Made by a program: the position numbers and the translations under genes. From NCBI GenBank assembly GCA_002633005.1, contig NMRA01000189.1:202805-266804 (forward strand): 64,000 bases of DNA, in the 5' to 3' direction. This stretch comes from Phoronis australis (lineage: Eukaryota; Phoronida; Phoronidae). Below are positions 25,601 to 36,500 of the stretch, in pieces; position 1 is the stretch's first letter; each line of letters begins with the position of its first letter. Below the pieces are notes generated by a model. That model did no database searches. It was given only the letters and a program-made list of their open reading frames with translations, and was not told the DNA's origin.

Positions 25601-26803
25601 TAGAAAGCCTGAAGAATTTGATTTTTAACTTGTCTTTTCAATAAAACTTGGCAAAAAGAAAAGTATATTCATCCAAAACAAGAGGTTAATTTTAGAAAAC
25701 TGTAACAGCGTTTTTAAGATTTTATATGAAGCATTTATATCTTATGAAATTGGGTCTTGTCATTGACCCTGTTGTTTTGCTGTAAGTTTGATTTTGCTAA
25801 ATTTTCAAAAAATGCATAGTCACGTCACTTGATTAATGCTAGACTGATATTGAGTGGAAAAAACAAATTCTGTGGAATTTCTACTCTCCGAAAATATATC
25901 ATTTTGCTGGAATTGAATTCTACAGTTTGTAGATATTTTTCTTAATATTGACCAGGTCCTGTTATTAATTTTCTGTATTTTGAAACGTATGATTCACTAG
26001 CAAATGTCACATTAGAATTGATTGGTCATCCAGATAGGCCAGTACTACCTGGTCTAAATTGTAGCCACCTGGACCAAACTGAGCCAGTATCACTGGGACC
26101 AAACTGCATGTGGCCAGTACCACATGAACCAAACTGTGGCCAGTACCGCCTGGACCAAAATGTTTCCAATACCACCTGTTCCAAACTGTGCTGAGTACCA
26201 CCTGAACCAAACTGTCACCTGGACCAAACATATACACCCTTAATTCACTGAACCACTTAAGCGGGTATCCATTTGCAACTTACGTCTCAGAATTGCCAAC
26301 GACACGTCAGTCCACGTCTACATCAACTTGAAGATTAGGCTTTCGAACAAGCCAATCTGAAATGTTAACTTGATACGTTAATTACCCAGCTGAACATTAT
26401 ATTGTTTCCTGAACTGAAGACTTTTTGCTATAAACCTTCTAGGACTTGTGTCAGTGCGTGTCGACTCATTTTTGGAAGTCATAACATTTATTATAACGTT
26501 CATTATGTTGTAACTTGGTTATACCGAGACTTTGACATCTGCATATTCATGAATTACTGAAACGTTAGACATGCATCTATATATTCATGCATTACATTCA
26601 TAATTGTTGCTCTTATTCCACTTGTCTTTTTCAGCCCTCGTGCCCCTATGCCGGTACCCAATCAGACGCGGGTGCCCCCAGCCCAGCCTGGTCAGCCCCC
26701 CACCCAGGCGCAGATAGACGCCATCGCCCGCGACCTGGAGGAGGGCGACGACACTATGCATAACTTGAGGAAGACATTTGCTGGAATATTTGGTGATATG
26801 TAG
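7625..26803 (+). CDS. SYN: Synapsin, C-terminal part (six exons)
   Basis: Synapsin coats synaptic vesicles and tethers them to actin and to each other. Its C domain has an ATP-grasp fold. Exons 7625-7687, 9338-9480, 17029-17206, 17793-17905, 24778-24933 and 26635-26803 join in one frame: 273 residues, then TAG. The first three cover the C domain: the glycine-rich ATP loop [24 protein letters not shown], the [17 protein letters not shown] junction and [12 protein letters not shown]. The fourth ends the C domain. The fifth is a short Pro/Gln-rich linker. The last ends [12 protein letters not shown], matching the conserved E-domain peptide. The linker is far shorter than the vertebrate D domain, as in invertebrate synapsins. 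The N-terminal A and B domains and early C domain lie upstream of the window. Further small linker exons could exist between 17906 and 26634. Confidence 0.96.
8012..8035 (+). repeat. (TTG)n microsatellite
   Basis: About eight TTG units in the intron between the first two visible synapsin exons. On the minus strand it reads as a glutamine run, but no gene supports translation. Confidence 0.85.
9006..9270 (+). repeat. 55-bp tandem repeat, about five copies
   Basis: Units containing AACTTTTACATGTCACC followed by GAACTTGTGATGTAGCG recur at about 55-bp spacing. It is intronic and lies just upstream of the synapsin exon at 9338. Confidence 0.85.
9338..9480 (+). CDS. SYN: Synapsin exon: C domain
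   Basis: Follows TTTTCAG. It encodes the stretch with [20 protein letters not shown] and ends KAF plus AT. The donor is GTAGGT at 9481. The split ATG codon is completed by G at 17029, giving [12 protein letters not shown], which aligns with KAYMRTSVSGNW of human SYN1. Reading through instead meets an in-frame TAG at once, which supports this donor. Confidence 0.95.
9481..10863. other. Synapsin intron, no other feature
   Basis: AT-rich intron with no recognised gene. A 16-bp direct repeat ending GGGGTCATGAC lies at its 3' end, near 10840-10870. Confidence 0.5.
10864..11806 (+). repeat. Block A of a large near-duplicate (first copy)
   Basis: About 940 bp that recurs at 12753-13678 with roughly 3% mismatch over the stretch I compared. 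It contains no recognised coding sequence. It precedes block B here, and A' precedes B' downstream, so the order A-B is repeated. Confidence 0.85.
11807..11962. repeat. Foldback palindrome between blocks A and B
   Basis: Left-arm phrase ACGTGGAGTATTGGAACGA is mirrored by TCGTTCCAATATTCCACGT on the right, with TTTGACACGCT outside both arms. The interior repeats CGTGTCAAACGTGT-like words. It is absent between A' and B', where a 1.6-kb stretch lies instead. Confidence 0.75.
11963..12751 (+). repeat. Block B (TG-rich plus 29-bp tandem array), first copy
   Basis: Begins GCTAACACATCTACACAC and is duplicated from 15292. It is rich in TGTGTCTGTGTGTATC-like words. It ends in about five copies of a 29-bp unit containing GTCTACACTGCTGCGACACC. 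The array stops at a single n (12752), an assembly joint. Open frames here encode Cys/Val runs from the TG repeat and are not genes. Confidence 0.85.
12753..13678 (+). repeat. Block A' (second copy)
   Basis: Near-identical to 10864-11806 with scattered substitutions and small indels. It starts directly after the n at 12752. Confidence 0.85.
14013..14335 (+). repeat. 30-bp tandem repeat, about 11 copies
   Basis: The unit contains AATGGGCCACTGTAATTCAC followed by a CATCAGGTGG variant. The period is divisible by three, which creates long spurious open frames on both strands. Confidence 0.92.
14840..15180 (-). repeat. Fragment of the CTCF-like composite minisatellite
   Basis: Shares the phrases 'gctgtatctcctaaacctct' and 'ttttcatgaaattggtc' with 900-2400. 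Its cores are decayed, for example GTGCCATCTAATGGCC near 15130. Confidence 0.65.
15292..16281 (+). repeat. Block B' (second copy) with 29-bp tandem array
   Basis: The same TG-rich sequence as 11963-12600. It is followed by about ten copies of the 29-bp unit from about 15987 to 16281, with CTGCTGCGACACC and CTGCCGCGACACC variants. The tandem unit has no spacers and no adjacent cas-like genes. Confidence 0.9.
16282..17028. other. Synapsin intron, nothing else seen
   Basis: AT-rich intron ending in the TTCTTCAG acceptor at 17021-17028. Confidence 0.55.
17029..17206 (+). CDS. SYN: Synapsin exon: C domain
   Basis: One base completes the split Met codon. It then encodes [40 protein letters not shown] and ends YILEV at the next exon junction. 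Donor GTAGGA at 17207. The peptide parallels [18 protein letters not shown] and DRYKLWVD of human SYN1. Confidence 0.97.
17207..17792. other. Synapsin intron
   Basis: 586-bp intron ending TTTAATATAG. Nothing else was recognised. Confidence 0.7.
17793..17905 (+). CDS. SYN: Synapsin exon: end of C domain
   Basis: Encodes [20 protein letters not shown] and then an acidic/amphipathic stretch ending CKPVMM plus AG. It aligns with [20 protein letters not shown] of SYN1. Donor GTAGGC; the exon ends two bases into a codon. Confidence 0.95.
17906..21926. other. Synapsin intron, no gene recognised
   Basis: AT-rich sequence. The open frames at 18070-18498 (minus) and 19306-19701 (plus) do not resemble any family known to me and lack splice or compositional support. 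I saw no TIMP-like cysteine-rich exon here, although TIMP genes are nested in synapsin introns in vertebrates and Drosophila. Confidence 0.45.
21927..22170. mobile_element. Short inverted-repeat MITE
   Basis: Left end GGCCTGTTCCAAGTAACTGA and right end read inversely GGGCCCGTTCCAACAAAACA form imperfect terminal inverted repeats about 27 bp long. Both continue into GACTTAAG or GACTTAG. The 244-bp interior is AT-rich with repeated TTAAG/TTAGAC words. No coding capacity. Confidence 0.7.
22626..23110 (+). mobile_element. GGCCTTTAT inverted-repeat element, copy 1
   Basis: Bounded by AGGCCTTTAT and ATAAAGGCCT. The left subterminal part repeats GGACGCCC/GGCGTCC words. The middle has ATACAATGTATATAC palindromes. 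The right part has a G-rich run and ATTTTCGAAATCCTGGATAA. Copies lie at 23597-23993 (opposite orientation, truncated) and 47521-47878. No transposase; probably non-autonomous. Confidence 0.8.
23597..23993 (-). mobile_element. GGCCTTTAT element, copy 2 (truncated, inverted)
   Basis: Reads as the reverse complement of copy 1, from the G-rich end inward, and stops after the equivalent of 'gaaaggttcct'. The GGCGTCC-rich end is missing. With copy 1 it makes a large inverted pair separated by about 490 bp. Confidence 0.8.
23994..24777. other. Synapsin intron tail
   Basis: No exon was recognised other than the one that follows. It contains the small palindrome at 24650-24705 and ends in ATTTCAGCAG. 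Confidence 0.5.
24650..24705. repeat. Perfect 17-bp-arm hairpin
   Basis: ATTTTGAGAACCAGTTT at 24650-24666 is exactly inverted at 24689-24705. The same GAACCAGTTTTCA/TGAAAACTGGTTC word forms the centre of the palindrome at 49395-49534 and recurs near 49595. Confidence 0.85.
24778..24933 (+). CDS. SYN: Synapsin exon: Pro/Gln-rich linker
   Basis: Begins at a tandem NAGNAG acceptor (CAGCAG), so the exon may start at 24778 or 24781; the longer form adds one codon. It encodes a low-complexity linker with [20 protein letters not shown], then APPQQNQQ and AAPPGSLS. Locally GC-rich, unlike the flanking intron. Donor GTAATC. Position and phase fit, but the sequence itself is poorly conserved. Confidence 0.85.
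25168..25565 (+). repeat. Dispersed repeat family R1, copy 1
   Basis: A stretch of about 400 bp similar to 51252-51685 in the same orientation. Shared words include ACCAATA.CATTTCTGAATTCC, GATAATTGGC and GAGCCAGATGTTATC. No coding region or inverted termini were seen; family unknown. Confidence 0.8.
26037..26228 (+). repeat. Degenerate 26-27-bp tandem repeat
   Basis: About eight units around GCCAGTACCACCTGGACCAA with variable length and drift. It creates a spurious minus-strand frame rich in FGPGG. Confidence 0.8.
26635..26803 (+). CDS. SYN: Synapsin last exon: E-domain peptide and stop
   Basis: Acceptor TTTTTCAG. It encodes a Pro-rich lead ([20 protein letters not shown]), an acidic helix ([16 protein letters not shown]) and the terminal [13 protein letters not shown], then TAG at 26801-26803. 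The final peptide matches LRKSFASLFSD of vertebrate 'a' isoforms, the element that targets and oligomerises synapsin. Confidence 0.96.
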
Positions 26804-28250
26804 TGTGACCTGCTGATAAATGAACAAATGACAATTCACTAGGTGGCGCTAATGAGGTTGATTTCTTGAGAGAACAGAAATGTGGGAGGCGTTGCGAAAC
26901 ACAAAACACTCGGTTATCTCATGGAACGGAAATAGCAAGTTTACTCCATTCCAGCCTTGCTGTTCTCTCAGGCATCCATTTTTCTGGTCTTTGCACTCGT
27001 AATGTCTTGGGCTTTCTTAGGAAATCTCAGTTCACTCCCGTGACTTTTCATGGTCTTGCGCGATCTCCCTAAGCTTGTTCTACACAGTTCTCCTTTCGGC
27101 TACTTGGGGGCATTAGTGGGTGTAATGGCCATGCGTCTAACAGGAACACGGGCATTTATACGCTTAACTGAATTCACGCATTTGTACAGATGTTATTTCA
27201 GTACAGCTACATCGTGAATTTTGAGCTTCTCATCTTATGAACTAGAAAGGTTGGCTTTGTCTAACATACTTGTTAATAACACCTATTTTCATGTGGCCTT
27301 CTGTCATCTAGCTTATGAAGTGGATAACAATGTTAAACATCAACAGAGTTGGTATCAAGTCTTAACAATGACTGGGTTGTGATTAACGGAGCCACTTCAG
27401 CAGTATAAAGTTCTCCTTTAAGAATTGTAAATTTAGTTTATGAGCTGATAGACTGTCTGATTGTGGTTCTAACCAGAGTGGCTTTGTAGACTTTGCCTAG
27501 ATCACAAGTGTTGGATGGGCGATGGGGTCAGTGGTCTGGCAGTAGGGTCAGTGGTCTGGCAATAGGGTCAGTTGCTTCCTTTGGTTTCCAAATTTGTATT
27601 CATTGTAAATTGGAAAGATGAAGATGTTGACATATTATGGCAATTGTTCACCAAGTTAGCACATGATACGCGGGAAATAAACATTTAGAAAATTTTAGTG
27701 TGTCTATTACCTTGGTTTGTACTCAGTGCCAATGTCATGGAACACCACTTGGCAAATACCCGTGGGTCACTCATATTGACAAGGTGTGTCAAAAAATTGT
27801 TAAAAGACCCCTTACTGCTATAATTCCCCCCCCCCCTTTTACAGGGTATTTTTTTCTGCCTCACCTTTTGCACAGCTGAGGCTAATGCAGTAGGCTTTCT
27901 ACAGTGACTAAATGGAACTTAAAGGGCCTAATTTTATTGGATCCCATGCGGATCCTGCAAAACTTGCTGAAAAAGTACTGCCTACCTGCAATTTTTGGTA
28001 CACGCTTCGGGCACCATGTCAATATGTGTTATCCTGCGGGGGCAAATATTTCATTATTCAAACAATGATGATCTTTTGAAAACGAAAAGTTCAGCGAATA
28101 TTTTTGTGTGAAATAAGTGAATAATTACCGTGCTTTGTGTCAATGTTTTGAAAAATTTTGTCCTGAGGAATTAAACACATTAGAATAGGGTATAGTATTG
28201 TATGGTTTGAGGTAAGATTGCTGTGTTTAATTTAAAAGATGAATAAAATT
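26804..28250 (+). other. SYN: Probable synapsin 3'UTR
   Basis: Non-coding sequence after the stop. Candidate AATAAA signals lie at 27676-27681 and 28242-28247. A roughly 20-bp unit (GGGTCAGTGGTCTGGCA) is repeated around 27520-27571. The actual end of the transcript cannot be fixed from sequence alone. Confidence 0.45.
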
Positions 28251-31200
28251 TCCCAAAATCTAACTATAAGTGCATACTTATTAATACTTCAGTGCAATAT
28301 TTGTAAATATAGTTATAGAATTTTTTACTTTATTTTTTTTTTTTAATTTTTGCTTTTTAAGTAATGTACGATTTTTTTTTGTTGATTTGCTGAAGCAGTT
28401 CTGGTTCTATTTTATCAGAGCCTATAAATAGTAATTTATTTTGTACGTTTATAAGTCTGTATATTTATTTTGTAAATAAGAGGTGTTATCTATTATTATT
28501 ATTATTCTTAAATTATGCAAGGTGTTGTTGATCAATACTCAAGTGTGTCACACGGGAGGGCGCTACTGAGAAATCTGGCTGACTTTGACACTGTGCCAAG
28601 AATTTCCATAAATGCATCCTAGATTGTCTTACAAAGGATATGTTAATTCAACTCCAGATACAAGCCAAAGAAGTGGGGGGTTGATATGTTCCAACCTAGT
28701 GTAACCTGTAAGCTGCCTGAGCAACACAGTGGGGAGACTTGAATTGTGTGCACCACCCTTTATCAGAGTGATCTTAAAATTACCCCCAACGAATGTAGTG
28801 AAATGGGACAGTGCCTCCTGTTGTACCTTGGAGAAGTGTGAAAAGATGGTATATAGAGGCTATTACACAAAATTTGAACACAATGTCAAGTTGTACAGAA
28901 ATTCAAGGATGTATTTCACTCAACAAAATTTGAAACTGATTCATGTTCTCGCCGTTATCGTCCTCATTTACATAATTTATGCAGCTACTTGTTTCAGTCT
29001 GATTAGTTCACACGAGGTCTTGTGTCAGTTTTACAAGGCAAGTTGTGTAATATTAAAGCCTGTTGAGCTCTGCAGTGAAAATTTTCATAGAAAACTGAAT
29101 GTTGTCACATTGCTACTTACATTAGCGTGTAATGTTAACTACGTCATGTAGCTGTTGCGTTCATTTTTGGAATCGAGTTGTAAAGCTGTAAATTTCAGTT
29201 GTGGAAATATTGACCATTATAAGTATGGTTAGTTTTGTGATACAAGTTATGGAATGTGCAAAATGTCTTGCTATTTAGTCGTTTATTTGTGTGATGAACA
29301 AAATGGTGCAATTCTCACCTAGATTTGTGAAATAGAACTGTTTATTCGAAACTGAGTCTTCTTTAAATTTGTAGAAAGCAAAGAAACAACCGTCAGTCAC
29401 AGATATGTGAAATGTTTATTTGTTGCCATTTAGTTTCTGTTCCATTCAGAACACATCCAGTATTTTCTTAACCTTGAATTACACCTTGAAGGCAAACGTT
29501 CTTCACATGAATGGGCTTCAGTCATAGAGTGACATTCACCCCCAAGCAGAAATTTGAGGTTAGGAAAATATCAAATGATTTATGTCCATGTCAGTCATGA
29601 GGTAGGGAGAGTATACACTTTTCTTGCCTATACAATGGACGTGTTGTGTATGAACTGACTTTGTTGTTGTTACACTGGCTGATCCTCTTCTGTCTATCAT
29701 ACTGTGATTATGACAAAAACTTAATAGGATATTTATACCAACTTAAATCAAATCTTGTGAACTCACCAATGCTCACCACTCCTCAGAAGGTACAAGTTTA
29801 CAAAATCTGCTAGATCGACAAGCGTTACTAAATATTTTGGGTCAGTTCATGGATGACCGTGGGAATGTGCATGCCTTTCGAACCATCGAACCCATTTTGT
29901 GACACAACAACGACAGTTTTAGCTGAACAGTGCTGCCATCTTTCCAGAAAAGTACTAATTTTACAATATGTAGACAGTGGTAACAGTTTTGGCTTTAGTA
30001 TCCTTTTAAGGGACTTCCACTGGGAAATACTTTAACGTCTAGTTAGACAACAGCCACTCGAATAACTAGCCTGTTGACAAGCACATCAGGCTGTTGTGAA
30101 ACCAGTCAACATTGACAATACTTTCTTTAACAAGTCTTGCAACAGTGCAGAGAAGTGAATACTCACTTTCTCATATAGTAGCGCATGGGAGAACATTTTT
30201 TTTAAAGTGGGCAACTCGTGTAGTTATTGCAGCTGAATTTGTACAAAGTGTGCCACTGTCTTTGTAATCTGTGGGCTTGCTTGTTGGTGGCTGAATTATT
30301 GCATGCAAGTTGCCTTTGCTGTATTAAGCCATGTTCGTCAAGAGTGGTGTCCAGGCAGGCTGTGGTCTATCCAGGAGCACTGATTTGTAGAGGCATAGCA
30401 GTATCATCCACACAATCTACTGAGAAATGTTTTCACTACCAATTAAAAGTGCTAATGATGAAACTGACATTTTGATCATGAGTAGCAGTGCCGACTTGAA
30501 CTGAACTGTACAGAAATGTGGCTGACATTCTTCCAAATCACTTGTCTCAGTTATGTCCTGTGAAAATGTATCGTGTGTAACTTGCACGACTTCGAATTGT
30601 TGGATGACCACACCACCGTCAAGTTGTACCTGCAGCAACTATGGTGGGCTGTTTGGACACAGTTTCTATGTTTTTTCTTCAAAATTCCAACTTTTCTAAT
30701 TCTTTTGTCGCTGTTGGAAGTGATTCTTTCAAAGTAAAATTATTAAAACCTCTTCACTGTAATACGAGTTTTGTTTTCTACAAAGCGCTTTGTCAGTTCA
30801 GTTTAGATCATTCTACTTTTATTTTAAAGTAACAATAAACCTGTGTTGCATCGAAGAAATTAAGTTTTGATTCAGAACACTTCCTATTACAGAATTGATC
30901 TCAACTTGTTACTTACTGAGATGAAAACTGATTCTTGGTCTTGCAAAGAATCAACAATTCCTTGTTCTATGCTCGGCAAATAAAACAACACGCTGTTGAG
31001 TGTTGCTACAACTTCGAAGGCCTCTCTTAGTGAGTGGTGTGAAGAGCAGCTTCAACTCCTCGGCAACTACTACATGTTGACAGTCGTTTATGCCAAAACT
31101 GTTTTGTTGCAATACATATTAGTAGAAAGGTCTTCTCTTGAAATAAACAGAGAAATTCTATGCGCTGACATTTTTATGCAAACACTGGAGACCTAGAATA

Positions 31201-32235
31201 AACAACTTGGTTCAATAAGAACTTAAATGGACATACACTACTTGACTGCAACTCGTGCGACAATGTCGATAGAGTGCTCTTACAACTTGGCTAGTTTTTA
31301 ACTGGCAGATCAAATGCAAAAACAAGAATGCTTAATGATGCAATTTGCCAAAAACATTTGAAACTAGTGACCCACCACACAACTACTAGACAATTACACG
31401 GTTACAGGCACAGATCTGTAATCACCATCTGGACGCAAATCTGTGTAGCCTAAGATGTCTTTTAATTTAAGGTTATGTGGGACCTTGTAGTTAGTCTAAG
31501 AACACTTCCAAAACTAGATTTTTCACTAGTTAAAGAGTGTATTTTCTGAAAGTAGAAAGCCTGTAGAATTTTGCAATTTACTTTTAATATACCAATCCAA
31601 CCTTAACTGGGTCACATGACCATATCTTTTTAGTAAAATTTAATCAAGAAGAGAGGTACATTCCTTGCAAAACCACCGTTTAGATTACACGACCAAATTT
31701 TGTTTGATATTGATCTTCCAAGATAAAATCTCGGGTGCAGTTAGTTACCTAAATTATTATTTCTTTTCATTTTATGCAACTTTTGAATTTTGTTCCCTCT
31801 TTGATAGCCCCTCATGCAAAAGTGAAACATTTTAAAAACAATTGCCAACATGTCTGACAACAGTGCACAAGCACAGTACAAGATAGTTTGATGTGAATCC
31901 TATCCGCCATTTCTGAGATATGACATTCCAAAAGCTGACCAAATTTTTAACATTTTTATAGGATTCAACATAAACCTAAAGGAAGTTTGATTGAACAAAA
32001 AGACACAGGATAATTTTCAAATTTCAATTGACATTCCAGTCAAACAAAACATAGTTGCAAGGAAAAGACTACTAGGAATCTTTCTAAAACGAGTTTTGTT
32101 TTTCGCATATGACACTTTTTCAAAAATCCAACACAGGGCAATGAAGAACAAAGTTTGTAAGTAACAATTTGATGTGCATTCGCAAAGCAAAGAAACTGAA
32201 AACTGACCGCAGCCAATTGTTCGGTTAAGCCATGA
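28251..32235. other. 3'UTR/intergenic between convergent genes
   Basis: Strongly AT-rich at 28320-28500, with ATTTA-type words and two Pumilio-type TGTAAATA sites. No gene was recognised. A GTG-initiated frame at 28729-29151 has a hydrophobic stretch but no other support. Confidence 0.5.
28312..28478 (+). promoter_or_regulatory. Two Pumilio-type sites (TGTAAATA)
   Basis: TGTAAATA occurs at 28312-28319 and 28471-28478 in an AU-rich block downstream of synapsin. The word matches the Pumilio response element TGTANATA. A function depends on synapsin transcripts extending this far. Confidence 0.3.
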
Positions 32236-32241
32236 TTTATT
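32236..32241 (-). terminator. Candidate polyadenylation signal for GDI
   Basis: TTTATT on the + strand is AATAAA on the coding strand, about 1.08 kb beyond the GDI stop. It is one of several possible signals in this AT-rich stretch. Confidence 0.3.
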
Positions 32242-33319
32242 ATTTAGCTACAACAGTATGGTTGATACATACACAAAATAACAGTATGATACAAATTAAA
32301 CAAAAATGCAGAGTTTTAATTCTAATACAATAAATATCCAATTACTGAAGCAAAAACTGAACTTGTTTACAAGACCATGGCTAATCTAATAGGATTTTCC
32401 AGTTCTAAATAGGTCCACTTTTACTTTGTGACAACACTCGGCAACAGTATATTATAAAATTATTTTTTTTCATGTTTACCTTTTTGTTAATACTTTGCAC
32501 CACATACAACAAGCACTGAGAGACACATCTAATTACACAGTACATGGTAATTCCATTAAGGATCACGTTTTGATCAGAAAACGCAATAATAAAACCAGCA
32601 ATTGCACCCTGGATACTTTTGCAGAGGAGTTACATACATGGCATGAGTGAGACGTGTTAATTACAACTGCACAACATTAAACTGTATATCTAATGGGAAA
32701 CGAGCTACAACAAGCCAACAAACAAGTCCAGGCCAACGGTGATGGTCAAAGAAATAGACAAAAAAAAACAAGGAAATTCTATGTCTTGGGTATTCTAAGT
32801 CTTACTGACATTCCAGTGAGATAAGATGGCAATGACATTAAACTGACATAAACGCGTAATACTTTTAGGGATTTCCTTGCAAACTATTTGGCAGGTAAAA
32901 TCAGAATTTTAGTTCGCAATCCCGCTTCATTTTGATGAAAAAAGTATACTCTAGTTTTGATCTAATGTATCCCACTACTCACACAAAATCCGGATGAAGT
33001 CAAAAAAAGTTTACAAGCCCGTAAAAAATAAAAAAATTACCTGATCAAATTGCGGAATGCAAAAATTGACGGCGAATGAATTTCAAGGAACCACGGCCTA
33101 AAGGTTTTGTCAGAAAGAACAGAATGGAAAAGACAGCAGAATTGTTTGGAGCTAAAATATTCTGTTGGTATTCCATCCCCACCAGACCATTTGTACCAGC
33201 GACATGGAAACTCTGAACAATAGCTCACAAGTGACACGGGCTGATTTACGATATCACACAGCAGAGATAATCCATACACATTTGTATGTCCATGGATATG
33301 AGAAATAAAGTTACGTCCA
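32242..33319 (-). other. GDI: Probable GDI 3'UTR
   Basis: Non-coding sequence directly beyond the GDI stop codon. No further exon was seen. Confidence 0.5.
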
Positions 33320-33506
33320 TTAATCTTCGCCCTCCTGTCGTTCTTTAGGGGGGACATAGTCACCTCCAAAAGCTCGGCTAAACATGTCGACCACGTCGTC
33401 GCAGGTTGTCTCAAAGTGAGTGGTGGCATCGTACGACTTGGAAATAAATACACCGCTCTCTAATCCGTCATCGGTTGGCTCGTAGACATCAGAGACTACG
33501 ATGTGT
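33320..33506 (-). CDS. GDI: GDI exon 10 (C-terminus)
   Basis: Encodes [20 protein letters not shown] and [19 protein letters not shown], then a divergent tail ending RQEGED before TAA (33320-33322). ATTHFETTC is diagnostic for GDI. Confidence 0.96.
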
Positions 33507-36500
33507 CTGCAGAATAAGACAAGTTACATTAGTCATTTTATAATTTTTTCCATATTCTTGACTACTCAGTGTCGAACCTAGCATTTTGCGATCGAAGGCC
33601 CTCAAAATACTAACTTCACGTTTACAGTCTATTGTGCAACGTTAAGAATTTCAAGGTAAAATTCTTTCTTCTAACATTGTTCCACAGCTGTGAGAACACT
33701 ACACACTTGCACTAAAGTAGAGAAGATGTTTACTATCTTGCCACATCGAGAACTTTCCAGTTAAAAACATTTTGACACTAATACAATATCAACACAGTCA
33801 CACTTAATACTACACCGCAGTGACTTGATAACCAATTTCAATTTTACATGACTTCATAGTAGCTCTCGATCAAGTTATTTACTTACTTGTACTCTAGCTC
33901 TCCTAGCAGGTCTATTCCCACCTTCAGTTCTGCCTCCGGGTTGCTCGTCTCTACGGTTGTGCCGACAATGGCGTAGAAGAAGCCTTCGGCGGCAACACGG
34001 TGGTTGTTAGACATAACCAGCACGTAGATGTCTGAAACAAGAGTTTGTAGTTGTTGACATATGTAGAGTATTGCTTCCTGGGTTCAGAATGAACGGAGAG
34101 CGTACACTTGATAGTTCTCTTCACCGTAATTGTGAAAGGATCTATCAGAGAACAACATTCCTAGATTGGTCATGTCCTATTTCTAAAACTAAACGTGCCA
34201 TGTGAGCATAACACTTGTCCAGTTTGTTGTATGACAAGTACATCCTTCATCAATACCAATGTGACCAACACAGACACTTAGACCTAATGGCAAATCTTGT
34301 GTGAAAATGTAAAATGTACAGCAAAATACATGCAAAGGTAAATACTAAGTGATTATGCAATGTCATTATTGCAACTCAGCATAGTGGAACTGCTGTAACC
34401 GAATCAACTTTTAATGATAGAAAACCAGTAGAGTTGGCTTTTAACTGGTAGAACTATCCACATAACATTATCACCTGTACAGGTACAGTAAATCTCACAC
34501 AAGTGGGGAGAACACAACTCTGATATTGCCCCACCTCTAATTAAGTTCGGCGTTCCGATCATACCGCGTGCAACAAATCACCTGCCTGAGTGTCACGCGC
34601 TGTGCACAAACATAAAAATGATCAGTTTTCAGACCTTCATGCGCTGCTTCGCTGTAAAGTTGGGACATCGAAATTGGTACATTATAACCACATGAACAGT
34701 GTAACTGTGGTTGTTGAAAACGGAGTATAAGAAGGGTATTTTATATCAGAGAAAAATGGGACTTGCAAAAAGGAATGCTATATGTGAACAAACGTTACAA
34801 AAAGGTTCTTAGTAACGAGATCTGGTGGTTAACTTTTACACAGCCCAATCCAGAAGCACAAAAAACCATCTATGCCAATCCTCCTAGTAGAGTGTACTTA
34901 GTTTTGTAACACAAACTGTAAGTCGAGCCAATAAATACTTCCTGCATCGTACGGTTCTCCACACGAAATGGATGCATCTTAGTCACATTCATGTGATACC
35001 TTCCATCTCATATCTAAGTGATACAGAAGTCCATGCAACTGACAGCAAGGCAGACAACTCTGTTTCAGCATGCTTCCTACACCAGTGCAGCTAAATAATG
35101 AGATTCATACACTAGTGAAAGGAAGCAGACGCGATCAATACTCCCGATTTCACCAGCAGTCGCTTCTGCGAAACTCTAAGACAGTGTGGCCCTCCCCCTA
35201 TAGGCACTTACCTGAATTCCTATTCACTTGGTGTTGAGGGATGATGATTTGGCAAGACGTGGAACCAGCTTTTGTGTCTTTGACCATGTGCTTCATTATA
35301 CAGTACGCTCGCACCACCTGTGAACGAAATGGGGAACTAAACGAATATAATGTGAAGACAGAGGCAGAAGTATACAGTATCGATAGGTGAAAACACTGAC
35401 CTGACAGGATGAACTGAAGGTCTTTAAACACCAATCCTCAACACCACAGCACCCAGAACAAGCAGACCTAACGAGGAATGAGCCATTTCCAGGAAATTTT
35501 GTTTGGAAAAAACAATATATTGAATAACACAAATGAGGGCGATATATATATAACAACGAGTAATGCTAAACATTCCATAATAGTCAACAGCCCAAAATAA
35601 CAGCCATAACATCAACAAAATAAAAAAACCAATAACTTACAAGTACAAATTATTAGACAGAAGATGAATGGCAAGAAGTTAAAGTGACCTTCACTAAATA
35701 ATTTACAACTTCCTATTGTAACGAAAGATAAGGCATCCCTGTTAACGGCACGACATACACTACAAATAATACGCTCGTTTAGTGAAACTTGACCTTAAGG
35801 CAAGACAGAAATTGGGCTGACTTGAGACAAATCTCAACCTCGTTCCATGAAATTTCTTAATACCGGAGTTACGATTGAAAACTGTCTTAGCTAAGACCAA
35901 CAGTGAACCTGCTATGAAATCAACCTCAAAAAATTAATGCCTGTCATTTTACTGTAGACTAATTAGAGGCAACTTTCTCATTGATATTTCAGTTTATCTT
36001 TTACAATCAAGAGACCCTAAACAATACCAAATTGAACAATGCCTGCCCTCAGCAACCACCACAGCAGAGACAAAGCAGTGGAATTTACATGCACTTAATA
36101 ACTGACATTTTCCAGTCATATATCAGTTCCTTCCCAGTGAAATAAAGTTCAACTCGTAGTAATGGATGTTGTAAATAAATACCCATAAAGAGTTTATATT
36201 GTATTAAAACAATTTTTAAACTGTATATTAAAACTATGGTCTTAACTTAGACAAATTGTTAGTCTTTAAGGCTGAAGTCACTTTTCATACAACAGGCAGC
36301 TGGTCTTGGCTATGTGGCCATATTAGTCTCACTCACTCAACAAGTTGTGAGGGCACATTACCTGTCCAACTTTCTTACAACGGTCCATGGCGTAGGTGGG
36401 ATCACAGATCACCTGCTTGCACCTGGCCACCTCACCTTGTGACTTGACTCCCACAACCTTGCCATTCTCGAAGACAATCTCATCCGTTGGTTTATCCAAC

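Larger units (their letters stand above)
24934..26634. other. Last synapsin intron
   Basis: Holds a dispersed repeat (25168-25565) and a degenerate tandem repeat (26037-26228). No other exon was recognised. Confidence 0.5.

Noticed and set aside
28729-29151. 140-codon open frame with a hydrophobic segment
   Set aside because: Begins with GTG, lies in an AT-rich presumed 3'UTR, and shows no family resemblance or splice support.
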